From Scolanthus callimorphus (taxonomy: Eukaryota; Cnidaria; Anthozoa; Actiniaria; Edwardsiidae), in assembly GCA_033964015.1 (NCBI GenBank), contig CM066925.1:620001-684000 (forward strand): 64,000 bases of DNA. The letters are read 5' to 3'. The notes under the pieces were generated by a model, which worked only from the letters and a program-made list of their open reading frames with translations, was not told the DNA's origin and ran no database searches. This document shows, in pieces, positions 19,088-29,428 of the stretch (positions are counted from its first letter, which is position 1; every line of letters begins with the position of its first letter). A program made the position numbers and the translations under genes.

Positions 19088-20261
19088 GCTCTCTGATTTG
19101 CTATCAGGTTATTGTTCTAGTTCTTGTCGCACATTTGAAGAACTAAGCTGTGCCATTGAGTGGATTGCTCAGATGAAGATAGGAGTTGAAAATATCCTCC
19201 ACATTTTGGATGACTTTTTGTTAATTGAGCCCTCAAGTTCTCAGTGCCAAAGAAGCCTTGATAAGTTTCTAAATTTGTGCCACTTTTTAGGGGTTCCAAT
19301 TGCGCCTGAAAAGACTGCAGGTCCTGCTCAGGTCATTTCTTTTGCTGGAATTGAGCTTGACACCATCAGCTTTGTTTCTCGGTTACCGGAGGACAAACTG
19401 GTCAAGTGCAGGAGCCATATTGACCATTTTCTCACTCGCAAGAAGGCCACCCTGAAAGAATTACAAAGCTTAATTGGCACATTGAATTTTGCCTGTACTG
19501 TTGTAGTTCCAGGGCGGGCTTTTCTTCGACGTACTATTGATATTACCATCGGACTTAAGAAACCTCATCACAAGGCTAAGCTTACCCAAGAGATCAAGAA
19601 TGATTTGCGTACTTGGAAAGAATTTTTGCATTTTTATAATGGCAGATCCTTCTTTTTGGATGACAGATGGGTGTCAAGTGAATCATTGAGCCTGTATACA
19701 GACTCTTCTGGGTCATTGGGTTTTGGGGCTATTTTTGGCAAGCACTGGTGCTATGGGTCTTGGCCCCAGGAGTGGCAAGGGAAAAACATTGCCACATTAG
19801 AGTTTTACCCAATTGTTTTAAGCCTCCTGCTGTGGGGATCTTCCATGGCTAATCGTTGCATTATCTTCTATACAGACAATCTAGCTCTTGTTCATGTCAT
19901 CAACCGATGTACCGCTAGAGATAAAGAGCTTATGTTTTATGTCAGGAAACTGGTGTTGGTTTGCCTTCGATACAACATTCCTTTTAAAGCCCGGCATGTA
20001 CCAGGAGTGTTTAACGAGCTTGCTGATGCTCTTTCTCGTTTACAGATATCCCGCTTCCATCGCTTGGCCCCGGTTTCGTTCGATCAGCAGCCAACACCCA
20101 TTCCGATTCAACTGCTTCCGCAGAACTATCTACCATGGTTAGGAAGCTTCTATCTGCTAGTTTGCAAACCTCGTCTAAGTCCACATATCGAAGAGGTTGG
20201 ACACTATGCACAGTTTTACCAGTCATTATTGGCCCCCTTGCGGAGATTCAGCTTCCTATAA
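19030..20261 (+). pseudogene. DIRS-type reverse transcriptase-RNase H lacking RT fingers
   Basis: The frame enters with PVRVNRLSDLLSGY, the usual RT N-terminal entry. It then jumps directly to the palm segment SCRTFEELSCAIEWIAQ and the catalytic HILDDFLLI. The fingers and motif A region, roughly 100 residues, are absent, so an internal deletion lies near 19110-19120. RNase H follows with YTDSSGSLGFGAIF, LEFYPIVLSLLLWG, FYTDNLALV and VFNELADALSRL, supplying its Asp-Glu-Asp-Asp set. The frame overlaps the recombinase by about 125 bp. Enzyme identity is certain; activity is not expected because motif A is missing. Confidence 0.88.
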
Positions 20262-21055
20262 TACCTGCTATGTTAGCCCTTTACATTGCGTACCTCTGTA
20301 AGCACCAGTATGCATCATGTACAGTGTCAACTTATGTATCCGTGCTTGGGTATTACCACCGTTTAGCAGGCTTTACTGACCCAACCAAATCTGGTTTTAC
20401 TGTTGAAATGTTAAAGGGGTACTCAAAGCTTGGCCACCAACCAGATTCTAGGTTACCCATTACTTTACCTATTTTGAAGCAGATTCTTAGCTCTACACAA
20501 TTCATTTCAACAAGCCCTTACCAGACAGCATTATTTAAAGCCATGTGCCTCATAGCCTTTTTCGGTTTTCTTAGAGTTGGAGAGTTCACAGTTTCTTCAA
20601 AAGTCCCCGTTAGTCAGGTTCTCCATCTTTCTAATCTTACAAAAATAAATAGTAATGGTCGTGTGATAATGTTGAAGTTGTATTTTAATAACTTTAAGCA
20701 CAATTACAATTCTAGACCGTACTCTATATTACTCAAGCCTCAGCCAGACACTGATCTATGCCCAGTAAAACAGGTACTAGAATATGTCTCTCTAAGGGGA
20801 CCCACCTTAGGACCGCTTTTTGTTACCAAGGAGGGCTCGCCTGTTTCTAGGGCAGCTTTTTCTAAGCTACTTGAGGCAGCTTTGAAGGTCAGTAACCTTG
20901 ACCCCCATCTATTTAAGGGACATAGCTTTCGCATTGGAGCGGCCTCTTATGCTGCCGAGCAAGGTATGTCTGATGCTCAGATACGTATATTAGGCCGTTG
21001 GAAGTCAGAAGCATTTAAAAAGTACATACGAGTACCTTATCTAAAGGGTGTTTAG
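20135..21055 (+). CDS. DIRS-type tyrosine recombinase
   Basis: This is an intact 306-codon frame. An N-terminal SAM-like DNA-binding domain (STYRRGWTLC through STYVSVLGYYHRLAG) is followed by the catalytic fold. The active-site residues are Arg147 in FGFLRVGEF, His263 and Arg266 in GHSFRIGAAS, Trp289 in LGRWKS and the nucleophile Tyr297 in FKKYIR. It integrates the circular cDNA of DIRS-type elements without making target duplications. All catalytic positions are present, so this ORF could still encode an active enzyme, in contrast to the deleted RT just upstream. Confidence 0.93.
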   Translation: MVRKLLSASLQTSSKSTYRRGWTLCTVLPVIIGPLAEIQLPIIPAMLALYIAYLCKHQYASCTVSTYVSVLGYYHRLAGFTDPTKSGFTVEMLKGYSKLGHQPDSRLPITLPILKQILSSTQFISTSPYQTALFKAMCLIAFFGFLRVGEFTVSSKVPVSQVLHLSNLTKINSNGRVIMLKLYFNNFKHNYNSRPYSILLKPQPDTDLCPVKQVLEYVSLRGPTLGPLFVTKEGSPVSRAAFSKLLEAALKVSNLDPHLFKGHSFRIGAASYAAEQGMSDAQIRILGRWKSEAFKKYIRVPYLKGV

Positions 21056-21149
21056 TTCTTCTTTAAAAGGGTTGCTTGCAGGTGCAGCAATCCTTTATGC
21101 TGTTTCTTATGCGGAAAGTTGGTTCTGTCTTAGATACTTTTCTGGGGTG

Positions 21150-21393
21150 GACAGAGGCAGTGTGAATCCCGCGGCAGGGTGGGGCGGCCTGCTTTGTTAG
21201 CAGGCTTTGGCGGTTTGTTGCCCTCACCTTCGCAGGGCAAGCTTGTTTAAAGATGTTCATATTTGTATTCGTAAGTTGCTATTTTGATTAAACCGGCTTT
21301 GTGCTCTTTGCGGGCACATAGCCATTTAAATTCCACATTTTGTCCTAATTTTGCCTGCGAACGGAGCTAGCTGCGGCATTCACACTGTCTGAT
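21150..21393. repeat. Inverted pair downstream of the recombinase
   Basis: GGCAGTGTGAATCCCGCGGC (about 21151) is inverted relative to GCTGCGGCATTCACACTGTC (about 21371) with few mismatches, with about 200 bp between arms. In DIRS-type elements terminal and internal complementary regions guide circle formation, so this may be part of that system. The intervening sequence includes GGGGCGGCCTGC and GCAGGGCAAGC blocks. Confidence 0.5.
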
Positions 21394-21395
21394 TT

Positions 21396-22027
21396 ATAAA
21401 GTTTATTGGAAGATGGAGGCATAAAATATGCCAACACAATGACACAAGGCCCCCCAGACTCTAGGGATGAAAACAGTAGCATTGTTGCTACTGTTGGAGA
21501 TCAAAGGCCTTTTCTTTTCACCTTAAGTCAGAAAATCCATTATGGAAAGGTCAGGGTGCATTATTATCAGGGAAAATAAATGTTTAACCTAAGACAGACA
21601 AAAAGAATTGACAAAAATAATAGACACGAAATTTGGATGTTATAACCTCAAGAATTTTTCTGGGGACTATAGTGTAGTCAACGTTATTTAACCACCCCTT
21701 CCCTCATGCCAGAGGCCCCCTGAGGAAAATTGACAAACAATTTTATATGTGCAGTATATAATTCAAGTTGTATTTGGTTGCAAGAACTAGAGGTAATAAG
21801 TTTGATAGCTAATACTCTATGAAACAAGAATTTTCTGCCAAAAATAACTAGAACCTTAGATATGCTATAAAGTGTACTTTAAGGTGCAAAAATAAATAAT
21901 GTTGGTGGAAAGTAACTGCAAATTATTAATCTTATTTTTCTCGGCCCTCCCCTTAATGCAAAACAAACAACATTAAGCAAAAGATTTCATAGCAGCTAAC
22001 ACAAGAGTTGCTACTTTGATTAATTTG
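21396..22027. other. No gene recognised
   Basis: AT-rich sequence with no convincing frame or repeat. A right boundary of the DIRS-type element should lie near its start. Confidence 0.4.
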
Positions 22028-22242
22028 TCAAAGATGGTAACTATGAATGTCACTTCTCTTTGCAATATATCCAAGAATTTTGGATCGGTGAAGAAGGCTC
22101 CCAACTCCAAGCTTAATTAGGCCTTCATCATTCAAATAGGCAAGGGTAGCTCCATCAACTCCTTGTTCCTTGAATATTTCTCTATATTATGATAATTTTA
22201 AGCTTTCAGGATCTCTGAGACATCTTCACGTGTCTTAGACAT
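22028..22242 (-). pseudogene. SAM-domain protein fragment, frame-broken
   Basis: Minus-strand translation begins MSKTREDVSEILKA at 22242 and hits a TAA. Similarity continues in the next frame with IFKEQGVDGATLAYLNDEGL and IKLGVGSLLHRSKILGYIA before a stop at 22028. This is the sterile alpha motif consensus (EQGVDG, L..L.DEGL, LGV...R.KIL). The domain mediates protein-protein binding. It lies 0.37 kb beyond the stop of the multi-exon gene at 22608-25286 on the same strand, so it may be a separate remnant or a lost 3' exon. Confidence 0.6.
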
Positions 22243-22607
22243 GATTCCTTTAGGGAGAAAGAGGAAAGCACACTGAAAATCATGGAGATACATAAAACAT
22301 ACACATTATTTTGTATGGTTTATTAATGGGAATATTAGAGCCCCTCGTGGATTAACTTTCCAGATGATGCCAAGAGGTACTCTGTGTTTTAAGTTGGGGC
22401 AGGGGCTAGATGGGTTCTCATGCTACATTCAGATAGAGATACAGTAGTTGCCCCTAGCAGAAACTATTACCCACCCAAGAAAACAGGGAGCCCCCTTCCC
22501 CTCCTAAAAAGGCTGCATTAACCACACACTCCCAAAAAATGGAAGAAAAAATAATTTCAACCTTCCTTTGCTGATTAATACATGCACTTAACAATCCTGG
22601 GGATCCC

Positions 22608-25286
22608 TTAGCTGTTATGATCACCGTGCAGTTCTTTGATTGTTTGCCTTTGTTTTTTTACCCATTTTTCAAAATTAAAGGTATCAAAGCTATCATGACT
22701 ATGTTCTGACAAAAGTGACAATTCAATGCTCTCTCTATTGATGTGCCCAATTGTTGGGGATGAAGAATGTTGTTCTCCAATATTGCTTTCACACTCTTGG
22801 TCTTTACGTTCGTCATCACTGGACTCATAATAGGCATATTCTGGGGTTCCATCTGTTATATTTTAACTGAACAGGATCTGGTTGTGGGAGATCACCTTAC
22901 ACCTTGATATCTAGACTGACCTTTGGTAGTGATAGATGGTTTATTGCTGACAGCTGTGGGAGTGGATGTTGACTGCAATGATTGCAGCAGAACTGCTTGT
23001 AGTAGGGTTTGCTGTTGTCGCTCTTCTTTTCTTTCTCTCCTAGCCTTAGCTCGTTCTTCCCCTCTCCTCATTTCTTGCTGCATCAGCATAGTTGTCAGAA
23101 TATCATTGGCATTACCACCAGGGGCTTGCCTTTGTCTTACCCCGGTCTTTTGCACATTATTTCTAGGGGTAAACATCAGTCAGATTGACACCCTGCAGGA
23201 ATTAACTGTAGCCATTCAAGGAATTTAATTTACAAATAGTGTGGCAGGCATTTAAAAATTGGCCTGGGATATCCATTCTGTTAGGAAGAAGTGGGGAAGC
23301 AAAGACAAAATCAAATCTGGTTATCATTAAATTCTCTCCCCTAGTTGTAAAATTTCCACCTGTATAGTATGTTTACTGGCTGATTGCATTTTTAAACAGC
23401 ACCAGGGGGATTGAGGACCTCCCTTAAAAATACCCCCTCCCCTGGAATTTCCACTCGTGAAACAGACCCCTCCTTTCCACTCTTGAATTAGACCCGGCAC
23501 CCTCCTCTGGAATTTCCAGCCTCACAAAAGACCCCTCCCCTGAAATTTCTATTTTTTCTGGCAAAATACCCCTGGAAAATCTATTTTTGGATAAAATGTC
23601 CCTGGAAAGTCCTTGGAATTTCAAAGCGCCAGACACACCCCCTCTTGTCCAATACACCCTCCCCTGGAAAATTTTCCATAGGTCCTCAACCCCTCCCCTG
23701 GTGCAGATAAAAAAGGCAATCAGTCATTTTTCTCTGACATGCTTACAACTCTCAACCACTGTGGCTTGCCGGAGGCCTTTAACAAACCCCATCACTGCAT
23801 CTCTGTAATTTTCCTTTGCTCTTTCCAAATCAGCATCACTTTCAAGAGAATGCAGAGGCTTCACATTCTTTCCTGGAGGCATCCAGAAAAAGCCTGCCTT
23901 CAGACATGCCCCTGGCACTTTGTCTCTCACAAGGCGCTTGATATCTTTTAATGATGCAGTGGATGGTATATCATATAGGGTAAATATGGGTCCATTTGCA
24001 GTTGTTTTACCCAAATTCAGATCTGATCAGCAGTTGCCAGTGGAGGCTTCTGGAGCACCCTCAAAATATGTATTATTTATAAGTTATAATTTTTAAGGGA
24101 ATTTGTACACTAACTGTAACCTAATTGCACAGAACATATCATTTGTGTTTCATATACTTATGATGTTGTGAGCATTGTCATTCCTCTCACCAAAGCAGAA
24201 ATTGGTTATACAAAATATAATGCAGGTTTTCTCAGGACATTGCAGTTTCAAGGGGTGCATATCAGAGAATCTCAGAATCCACTCCCATCCCATAGAAATT
24301 CACTTGTTCCATAATTTCATGTCACTAACTTCCATGCATTGAAATGTCCATAATCAAAGATCCCCATGCTAGCAGATTTTGAAGCTCTTTAACTGAGCCC
24401 CACTCCCCTTCCCAGGAGGTTAATTGAGTTAAGGGAATACTACTTCTCTGATGAATACATAGCCTGCGTAGCGTAGCGGACACCTGTTTCAGCGTAGCGG
24501 CTCTAAAAGGGAAGGGGAGGGAGTCGGGGTGAGCGAAAACCGAAAATAGCGCGTTTGTCTGGAAATGGCGGCACACACCAAGTACAACATATGGCCATGA
24601 TGGCGTTTCCTTTGACATCGACCCAAAAAGTGCCAAAACCTATGTAAGCTTATTGTTATCCGATGGGCGAGGCCCAATCACCCTCGTGACAGAGATCATT
24701 GCATAACAATTCGAAAGTCGGAAAATCTGAGTGCGTGTTCTGTATCTTCTGTAGGGGTTCTGTATAAACAAATGAAGACAAGTGCATATGACTAGAAACA
24801 CTAAAACACAAGGAAAAGGCTGCTTCAAAGCCACGTAACATTTACTATAACTTATATCCATGATTCTGCTTTCCTCGCCTTTTCGGTGCCATTCGATTGC
24901 TAGGCGAAACACCGCCGTGCTCTTATGGCCATTCTTCTGAAACTCCGGGTAATCGCCCAACATCTCAGTCAGATCGTCTTCTGACTTCAGCGGCTTCAAA
25001 ATCATTGATCTTGTCTTAGATTTCGGAACAAAATAAATGTGCTCCACTATGATCGGGCCTGATTCGACTGGATTCATTTCTTGTCCGTCGATAAGCTTAT
25101 AATCGAACTTCTCCAGTTCCCGTCTCACGGCTGATTTCAAGCCCTTTATACTTCTGTATGAACCTCTGTCCAGCCACACAGCTACTCCTTCACCGTCTGC
25201 TTTACCATTTTGACCAGGGTGTGCATAAAAGCCTTCCTTTTCTCTTGTGAAAGCTCAGAGACAAAAACAACCTCCGTCTCCGCCAT
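22608..25286 (-). CDS. Unrecognised multi-exon gene (charged, coiled-coil, acidic C-terminus)
   Basis: At least four exons are supported. Exon A (about 25247-24846) reads VAVWLDRGSYRSIKGLKSAV and ILKPLKSEDDLTEMLGDY and ends A|GTAAAT. Exon B (24022-23747) follows in matching phase, reads PIFTLYDIPSTASLKDIKR and LESDADLERAKENY, and ends T|GTAAGC. Exon C (about 23172-22903) is a Glu/Arg/Gln coiled coil with QQEMRRGEERAKARRERKEE. Exon D (22852-22608) joins C in phase and reads TPEYAYYESSDDERKDQE to a TAA. The B-to-C phase does not fit, so one more small exon or a break is likely. A start ATG with a MAETEVVFV reading lies at 25286 but shifts frame near 25180. A and B look faintly PB1/ubiquitin-like; that is only an impression. 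Confidence 0.6.
23399..23704. mobile_element. MITE with GCACCAGGGG termini inside an intron
   Basis: The left end GCACCAGGGGGATTGAGGAC is inverted against the right end GTCCTCAACCCCTCCCCTGG TGC. Between them lie several degenerate CCCCTCCCCTGGAATTTCC units. It is about 306 bp and sits between exons B and C of the minus-strand gene. Related CCCTGGAATT units occur at 31240-31440. No clear TSD was seen. Confidence 0.65.
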
Positions 25287-25310
25287 TTTCCCCGCCAAAA
25301 TGGCCGCATG

Positions 25311-25498
25311 CGTAATGAAGCTGGGTGATACTTCGTGGTTCGTATCAATAAGCCGATTCCGTGACGGGAGACACTTTTATGAGGCGACTATGAAGTACCT
25401 CACGCGTAATGAAGCTGGGTGATACTTCGTGGTTCGTATCAATAAGCCGATTCCGTAACTGGAGACACTTTTATGAGGCGACTATGAAGTACCTCCCT
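25311..25498 (+). repeat. Tandem duplication, two 94-bp units
   Basis: The unit starting CGTAATGAAGCTGGGTGATA at 25311 repeats at 25405 with only a few changes near its middle (GTGACGG against GTAACTG). The array lies just upstream of the start of the minus-strand gene at 25286 and could duplicate promoter sequence. Confidence 0.85.
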
Positions 25499-25500
25499 TG

Positions 25501-25520
25501 GTCGACGGTCGACCGTCGAC
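25501..25520. repeat. Perfect 20-bp palindrome
   Basis: GTCGACGGTCGACCGTCGAC reads the same on both strands and contains three GTCGAC units. It immediately follows the 94-bp duplication. Confidence 0.85.
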
Positions 25521-25562
25521 TGTCGGAAAAACAAAAGCGGGAATTCCGCATACTTATGAAAT

Positions 25563-25600
25563 CAGGTATAAACAAAAAATGAAATGGTATAGCAGTTTTA
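25563..25600 (+). repeat. Left piece of a 300-bp satellite unit interrupted by the transposon
   Basis: AAACAAAAAATGAAATGGTATAGCAGTTTTA matches the 3' part of satellite units at 40626-40660 and 41950-41980. The rest of this unit resumes at 29612 beyond the Tc1/mariner-type insertion. Confidence 0.8.
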
Positions 25601-25783
25601 CAGTCGAATCAAGAATACTTTGGCCGCCGCGCTTCTGAACTCGGTTGGGAACTTGGGAACTGGGGCGAGTAGTTGACAAGTTCATTGTCAACGGGCCAAT
25701 GAGATTCGCAACTTCACAATGAACTTGACAGTTTCGTTTAGAACTTGGGCACAAAGTTCCCAACCAAGTTCACAACTAAGTTC
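25601..25783 (+). repeat. Left 183-bp TIR
   Basis: It begins CAGTCGAATCAAGAATAC and contains several copies of the hexamer AAGTTC or GAACTT in both orientations. It likely holds transposase binding sites and the promoter of the accessory gene at 25801. Confidence 0.92.
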
Positions 25784-25800
25784 ACAACTTGGAACTCGCA

Positions 25801-27399
25801 ATGGCGGACGATGAGCTGTGGTCTTGGATGAGAACATTTGAGAATCAGCTCGAACCTTCTTTCTTAAGCCACGTTTATGAAACGCTGAAAGCAAATGGCT
25901 TTACAACCAGACTAAAATTGAAGCTTATAAGAGAAGAAGATTTAGGGATAATGTTTAATGAAGTTATTCCTTTGGGCGCCAAAGCTCTGCTTTCATACCA
26001 ACTAAGTCTTCTGAACGAAGAATCCCCTTTGCCTTCAAAAGCAAAAGCTCGCCGTACACATCAGGCTGAGACATCATCGGAAGTAACTGAAACCTCACAA
26101 CCGACCAAGAAGGTATGATAATAGTAGCTGATCATTGCAGCAATAAATGCGTTGCGCACCTGTTGTACGTAGTTCTTGTCACATTTTTGAAAATTTCAAA
26201 TGCTTACTAGGTAAATTTCACCTTTTCATAGAATGTTGTCAGAGCCTTACAAGTTCAAAATACAAGACTTAAGGAACAACTCACAAAAGAAAAGGAAGAC
26301 CTACAAGAAATCCACATGAATATCGAATCCATGAGTGTCGATATTCGAGAGCCAAGTCCGATCGGTAACGGGAAAACTATTTGCGGCCATTGTCACCATC
26401 GCGGCCACAAAAACCTGCCAACGAAACCATGCGTGCTGAAGGCCTGCACAGATTATACTTACTGCGGAATAAAAGAGCAGCATCCTGAATATTTCTCAAA
26501 GCTGAGTACCTTAAAGCTTGAGAAGAGAAAAAAGGAAAAGGCCATTTTTGAAATGGAAAACCAAGTCAAATCTATGGAACAGTTCTCCAGCAGCAGCGAG
26601 TTTCAATTTGTGAAAAATCTGACTCCACGACTTTATTCTATTGACGCCAGTTACAAAACCAATAAAGCAAAACTTATGCGGGACGTGCGTTTGCTCCGCG
26701 AGGGGCTGGATGGAAAAATTCCTCCTGCAACCACTAATGATGCTGAACAGCTTCATTTACTGATCACAAAGTTCAAGAAGAATTCAGGTGTTACTGCTAA
26801 AGCAGACGCTGACGAGACCGACTTCGAAAGTATTATTGATAGCAGGCCTATAGATTACTCTCCTGACTTCCAGAGAAATCTCCAAGGAACCTCAGGAACT
26901 GCCTACAGCGCGCTCTAGTGACAGGAAACTAGAATCAAAGTATTCTGGAAGTTCTAGTAGCGAGGAAGAAGCTTATCCCCTCTTTATGCGCGATAAAAAG
27001 CACGAGAAAAACGAAAAGCGTCGTAAAAAGCGCGCGCGCTCATCCAAGCAACAATACTCGTCAGATGAAGATTTTCCACGCAGAGGAAGCCCAAATTTTC
27101 CATTTCCCTTTACTATGAATCCTTATGTACATATGATGCCGCCCTATATGAATCCATTTTCAATGTTTTCTCCAGGGGCATATCCCTGTTCTGAAACAAC
27201 GTGGCAACCTTTATTTGCACGCCCTCCTTGTCCACCTTCAACAACCTTCCAAGTAGTGCAGGGAAATAATTCGGTTACCGCTACTGCCACCACCACAACT
27301 CCTACAAAGGCAGACTTTTCAAATGACAGCGATCCGCAATCTCCAAATAGCGAGAAAGCTGCACATGCTTTGTTGGAGCTAGGAAACAATCCTCATTGA
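25801..27399 (+). CDS. Transposon accessory gene: SAM-like, coiled coil, Cys/His finger
   Basis: Exon 1 (25801-26112) begins MADDELWSWMRTFENQLEPS and has a helical block ANGFTTRLKLKLIREEDL ending IPLGAKALLSYQLSLL, which resembles a SAM domain. A GT-AG intron (26113-26231) joins in phase 0 to exon 2. Exon 2 has a coiled coil (RLKEQLTKEKEDLQEIH) and a Cys/His cluster CGHCHHRGHKN, then C...C..YTYCG....HPEYF. It is open to 26918. A one-base shift near 26860-26900 leads to a third frame (to 27399) rich in Ser/Glu/Lys and then Pro/Met, with KRRKKRARSSKQQ as a likely nuclear signal. In all it is roughly 500 residues. It starts 18 bp inside the left TIR. Its function is unknown; DNA or transposase binding is only inferred. 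Confidence 0.75.
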
Positions 27400-28371
27400 A
27401 ATGTGACATTATTGTGATCTCGCGAGATAAATAACTAAACAAGAGACTCTAGAATCCACCCGATCATGCTTTCTAAGTTATTATTTTGCGATCTCTGTTG
27501 CGTTCAATTTTTGGAGCCTATAGTTTTTTTTGCCATGTGCTGTTTTCAATCTTGGAAGGTGAACATTTCGATTTAGTACACGCTTTTGGTTTCACTCGAT
27601 TTTTGAAGCTTGGAAATCGAGTCAACAGAATTATGTTATGAAATTAGGGGAATGCAATCGAAACTGTTAGTTCTATCGGCGTTTCTTGATCATTCATACT
27701 AATAATTATACAAGTTCATTTCTAGACTTTGCATGAACGTTCGCAATTTCTGGTTGTGTTGATGTTGTGTGTGCTCAGGCAATTTATTACTGTGGTTTGC
27801 CAATTTATCTAAGGCCAGAGGAACAGCTTCTGTTAAACATGAGAGTATAGAAATATGTATCAGGACAGCCAGTGTCGAGTATTGCCAAGCCAACTTCCAA
27901 CTTTATTAGTATTTTAGGCCATTTCTCATCTCCATTTATTAGTTTCTCACAGAAAACAAATTACCGCCTAATAGTTGAGCTAATTTCAGTCGTGAGTTTT
28001 GACTGATTAGTAATTAATGTAAATAAAGGATGGTTGATGCAAATAAAAAGCATTGCAATCGAATAATTGACGATACCTCCTTTACATGTATCAAATATCT
28101 TTTATACATTTTACTCCAAATGTCTGTTGGCGAAATCTAACTACTGAAGATAATACAAAGCTAACTACTGAAGTGCTAGAAGTTCAGCGCAACGTCTATG
28201 AAATATTGGAGTTCTACAGTATCTCATAATGAAACGCAAATTCCCACGGTAAATCTATAAATAGAACACCAGGAAGTACAGTACTGTTCTGTCATGAATA
28301 GACTCATTTCACGCACAGGATTCTCTCACAAGATCAAATAAGAGATAGTCCATAGAATCTAAGAAAATTGT
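27400..28371. other. Region between the two convergent transposon genes
   Basis: The region should hold both 3' UTRs. AATAAA signals for the plus-strand gene are visible near 28020 and 28041. No further coding region is seen. A short repeat TAACTACTGAAG occurs twice near 28139-28170. Confidence 0.5.
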
Positions 28372-29390
28372 TCACATTGTATATCCACAGTGCCTGAAAA
28401 AGTTCCTTGAAATTCCTGCGGTTATCTGGCTCAGACCATCGTAGATCGCAACATGCGTACTTTCCTCGGTCAACTTGGTGTTCTTTCTAAGATTGGCCTT
28501 TAGAACTCGAAAACAGTATTCGCATGTGTTATAAACTGGGTGATACGGAGGTTGGAAAATTAAATTACAACCATTCTGAGCTAGCATATGTCTCAAAAGA
28601 GGTTCTGTATATCTCCCATGATGAAAACCACAATTGTCCATTATTATAGTGTCTCCGTCTTTTAATACGCGATTTCCGAATATATCTTCTACCTCTAGAG
28701 CCTCTTCAAAGAAATTTAGGAGTTCAAGACCATTTGAAGGTCCGTTGATAATGTTCAGGTGATCGATTCCAAATATGCTGTGCAGCAGGTTAACTGTGTA
28801 GTTAGCGTTCGAAGCGTATCGTTGTACTTCTACGGCAGGAGATCCCACCGCTGAATGTCCATATTGCCTATTTCCTGTGGTTTTTACAACGGAGCACTCG
28901 TCAAAGAAGTGCATTGTACTCGGATCAAGAGTACTGCAAACGGCCAAGTATTCTAGCAATCGCTGTTCGCACTCAGCCGTCAAACTTTCCCTTGGAACTA
29001 CTTTCAATCGTTTGTATGAATAACCAAGGTCATCCCGTATAACCCCAGAATGGAAGATTGCCAGGGTAGGTTTTCTGGCAAGCAAACGTTATTCTCAACT
29101 AGCTTCCTCTGAATTTCGCCCGCGCTTATGCTAGGCTGTTGCTGTTTCCAGTATTCAGTAAACATGACAACATCATCCGTTCTCGCTGTTCTTGTTCGAA
29201 AACCGCCAGTTCTGTGCTTGCTATCTCCACGTTGAAGGAACTTGTTTACAATGTTCGAAACTGTGCTCTTTGGCACATTCAACTGCCTTCCGATTTCTCT
29301 TTCGCTACTGCCACTTAGCCACTGGTCGACAATTTCTCCCCGAACAGTATCTGGCAAAGATTTCCCCTGCTGAATAAATGGATTCGACAT
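28372..29390 (-). pseudogene. Tc1/mariner-type DDE transposase with paired-like HTH, one frameshift
   Basis: The N-terminal part (29390 down) begins MSNPFIQQGKSL and has a paired-like helix-turn-helix: GEIVDQWLSGSSEREIGRQL, VPKSTVSNIVNKF. The C-terminal part carries the DDE catalytic fold: HFFDECSVV (Asp), IIMDNCGFHHG (Asp) and PPYHPVYNTCEYCF (Glu), ending FFRHCGY as in the family. I count 38 residues between the second Asp and the Glu. The two parts are in different frames with one single-base break near 29050, next to a short T run. Otherwise the gene is complete and starts 39 bp inside the right TIR. The protein would cut at the TIR ends and insert at TA. Confidence 0.9.
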
Positions 29391-29428
29391 ACTGAATTCG
29401 CATCTACGACCGCATCATGCAACCATCG

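Larger units (their letters stand above)
16893..21395 (+). mobile_element. DIRS-type tyrosine-recombinase retrotransposon, internally deleted
   Basis: The order is SGNH fragment, Gag-like zinc protein, reverse transcriptase-RNase H, then tyrosine recombinase overlapping the RT frame. This is diagnostic of the DIRS order (DIRS, Ngaro or PAT type). The first half of the RT is missing, so this copy is not autonomous. Outer boundaries are approximate: an inverted pair at 21150-21393 marks a possible terminal or internal complementary region, but no matching left terminus was located. Confidence 0.85.

Noticed and set aside
22658..22852. Minus-strand frame starting MEPQNMPIM
   Set aside because: It is a shadow frame of exon D. 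The neighbouring frame (TPEYAYYESSDDE) is open, phase-compatible with exon C and ends at a proper stop.
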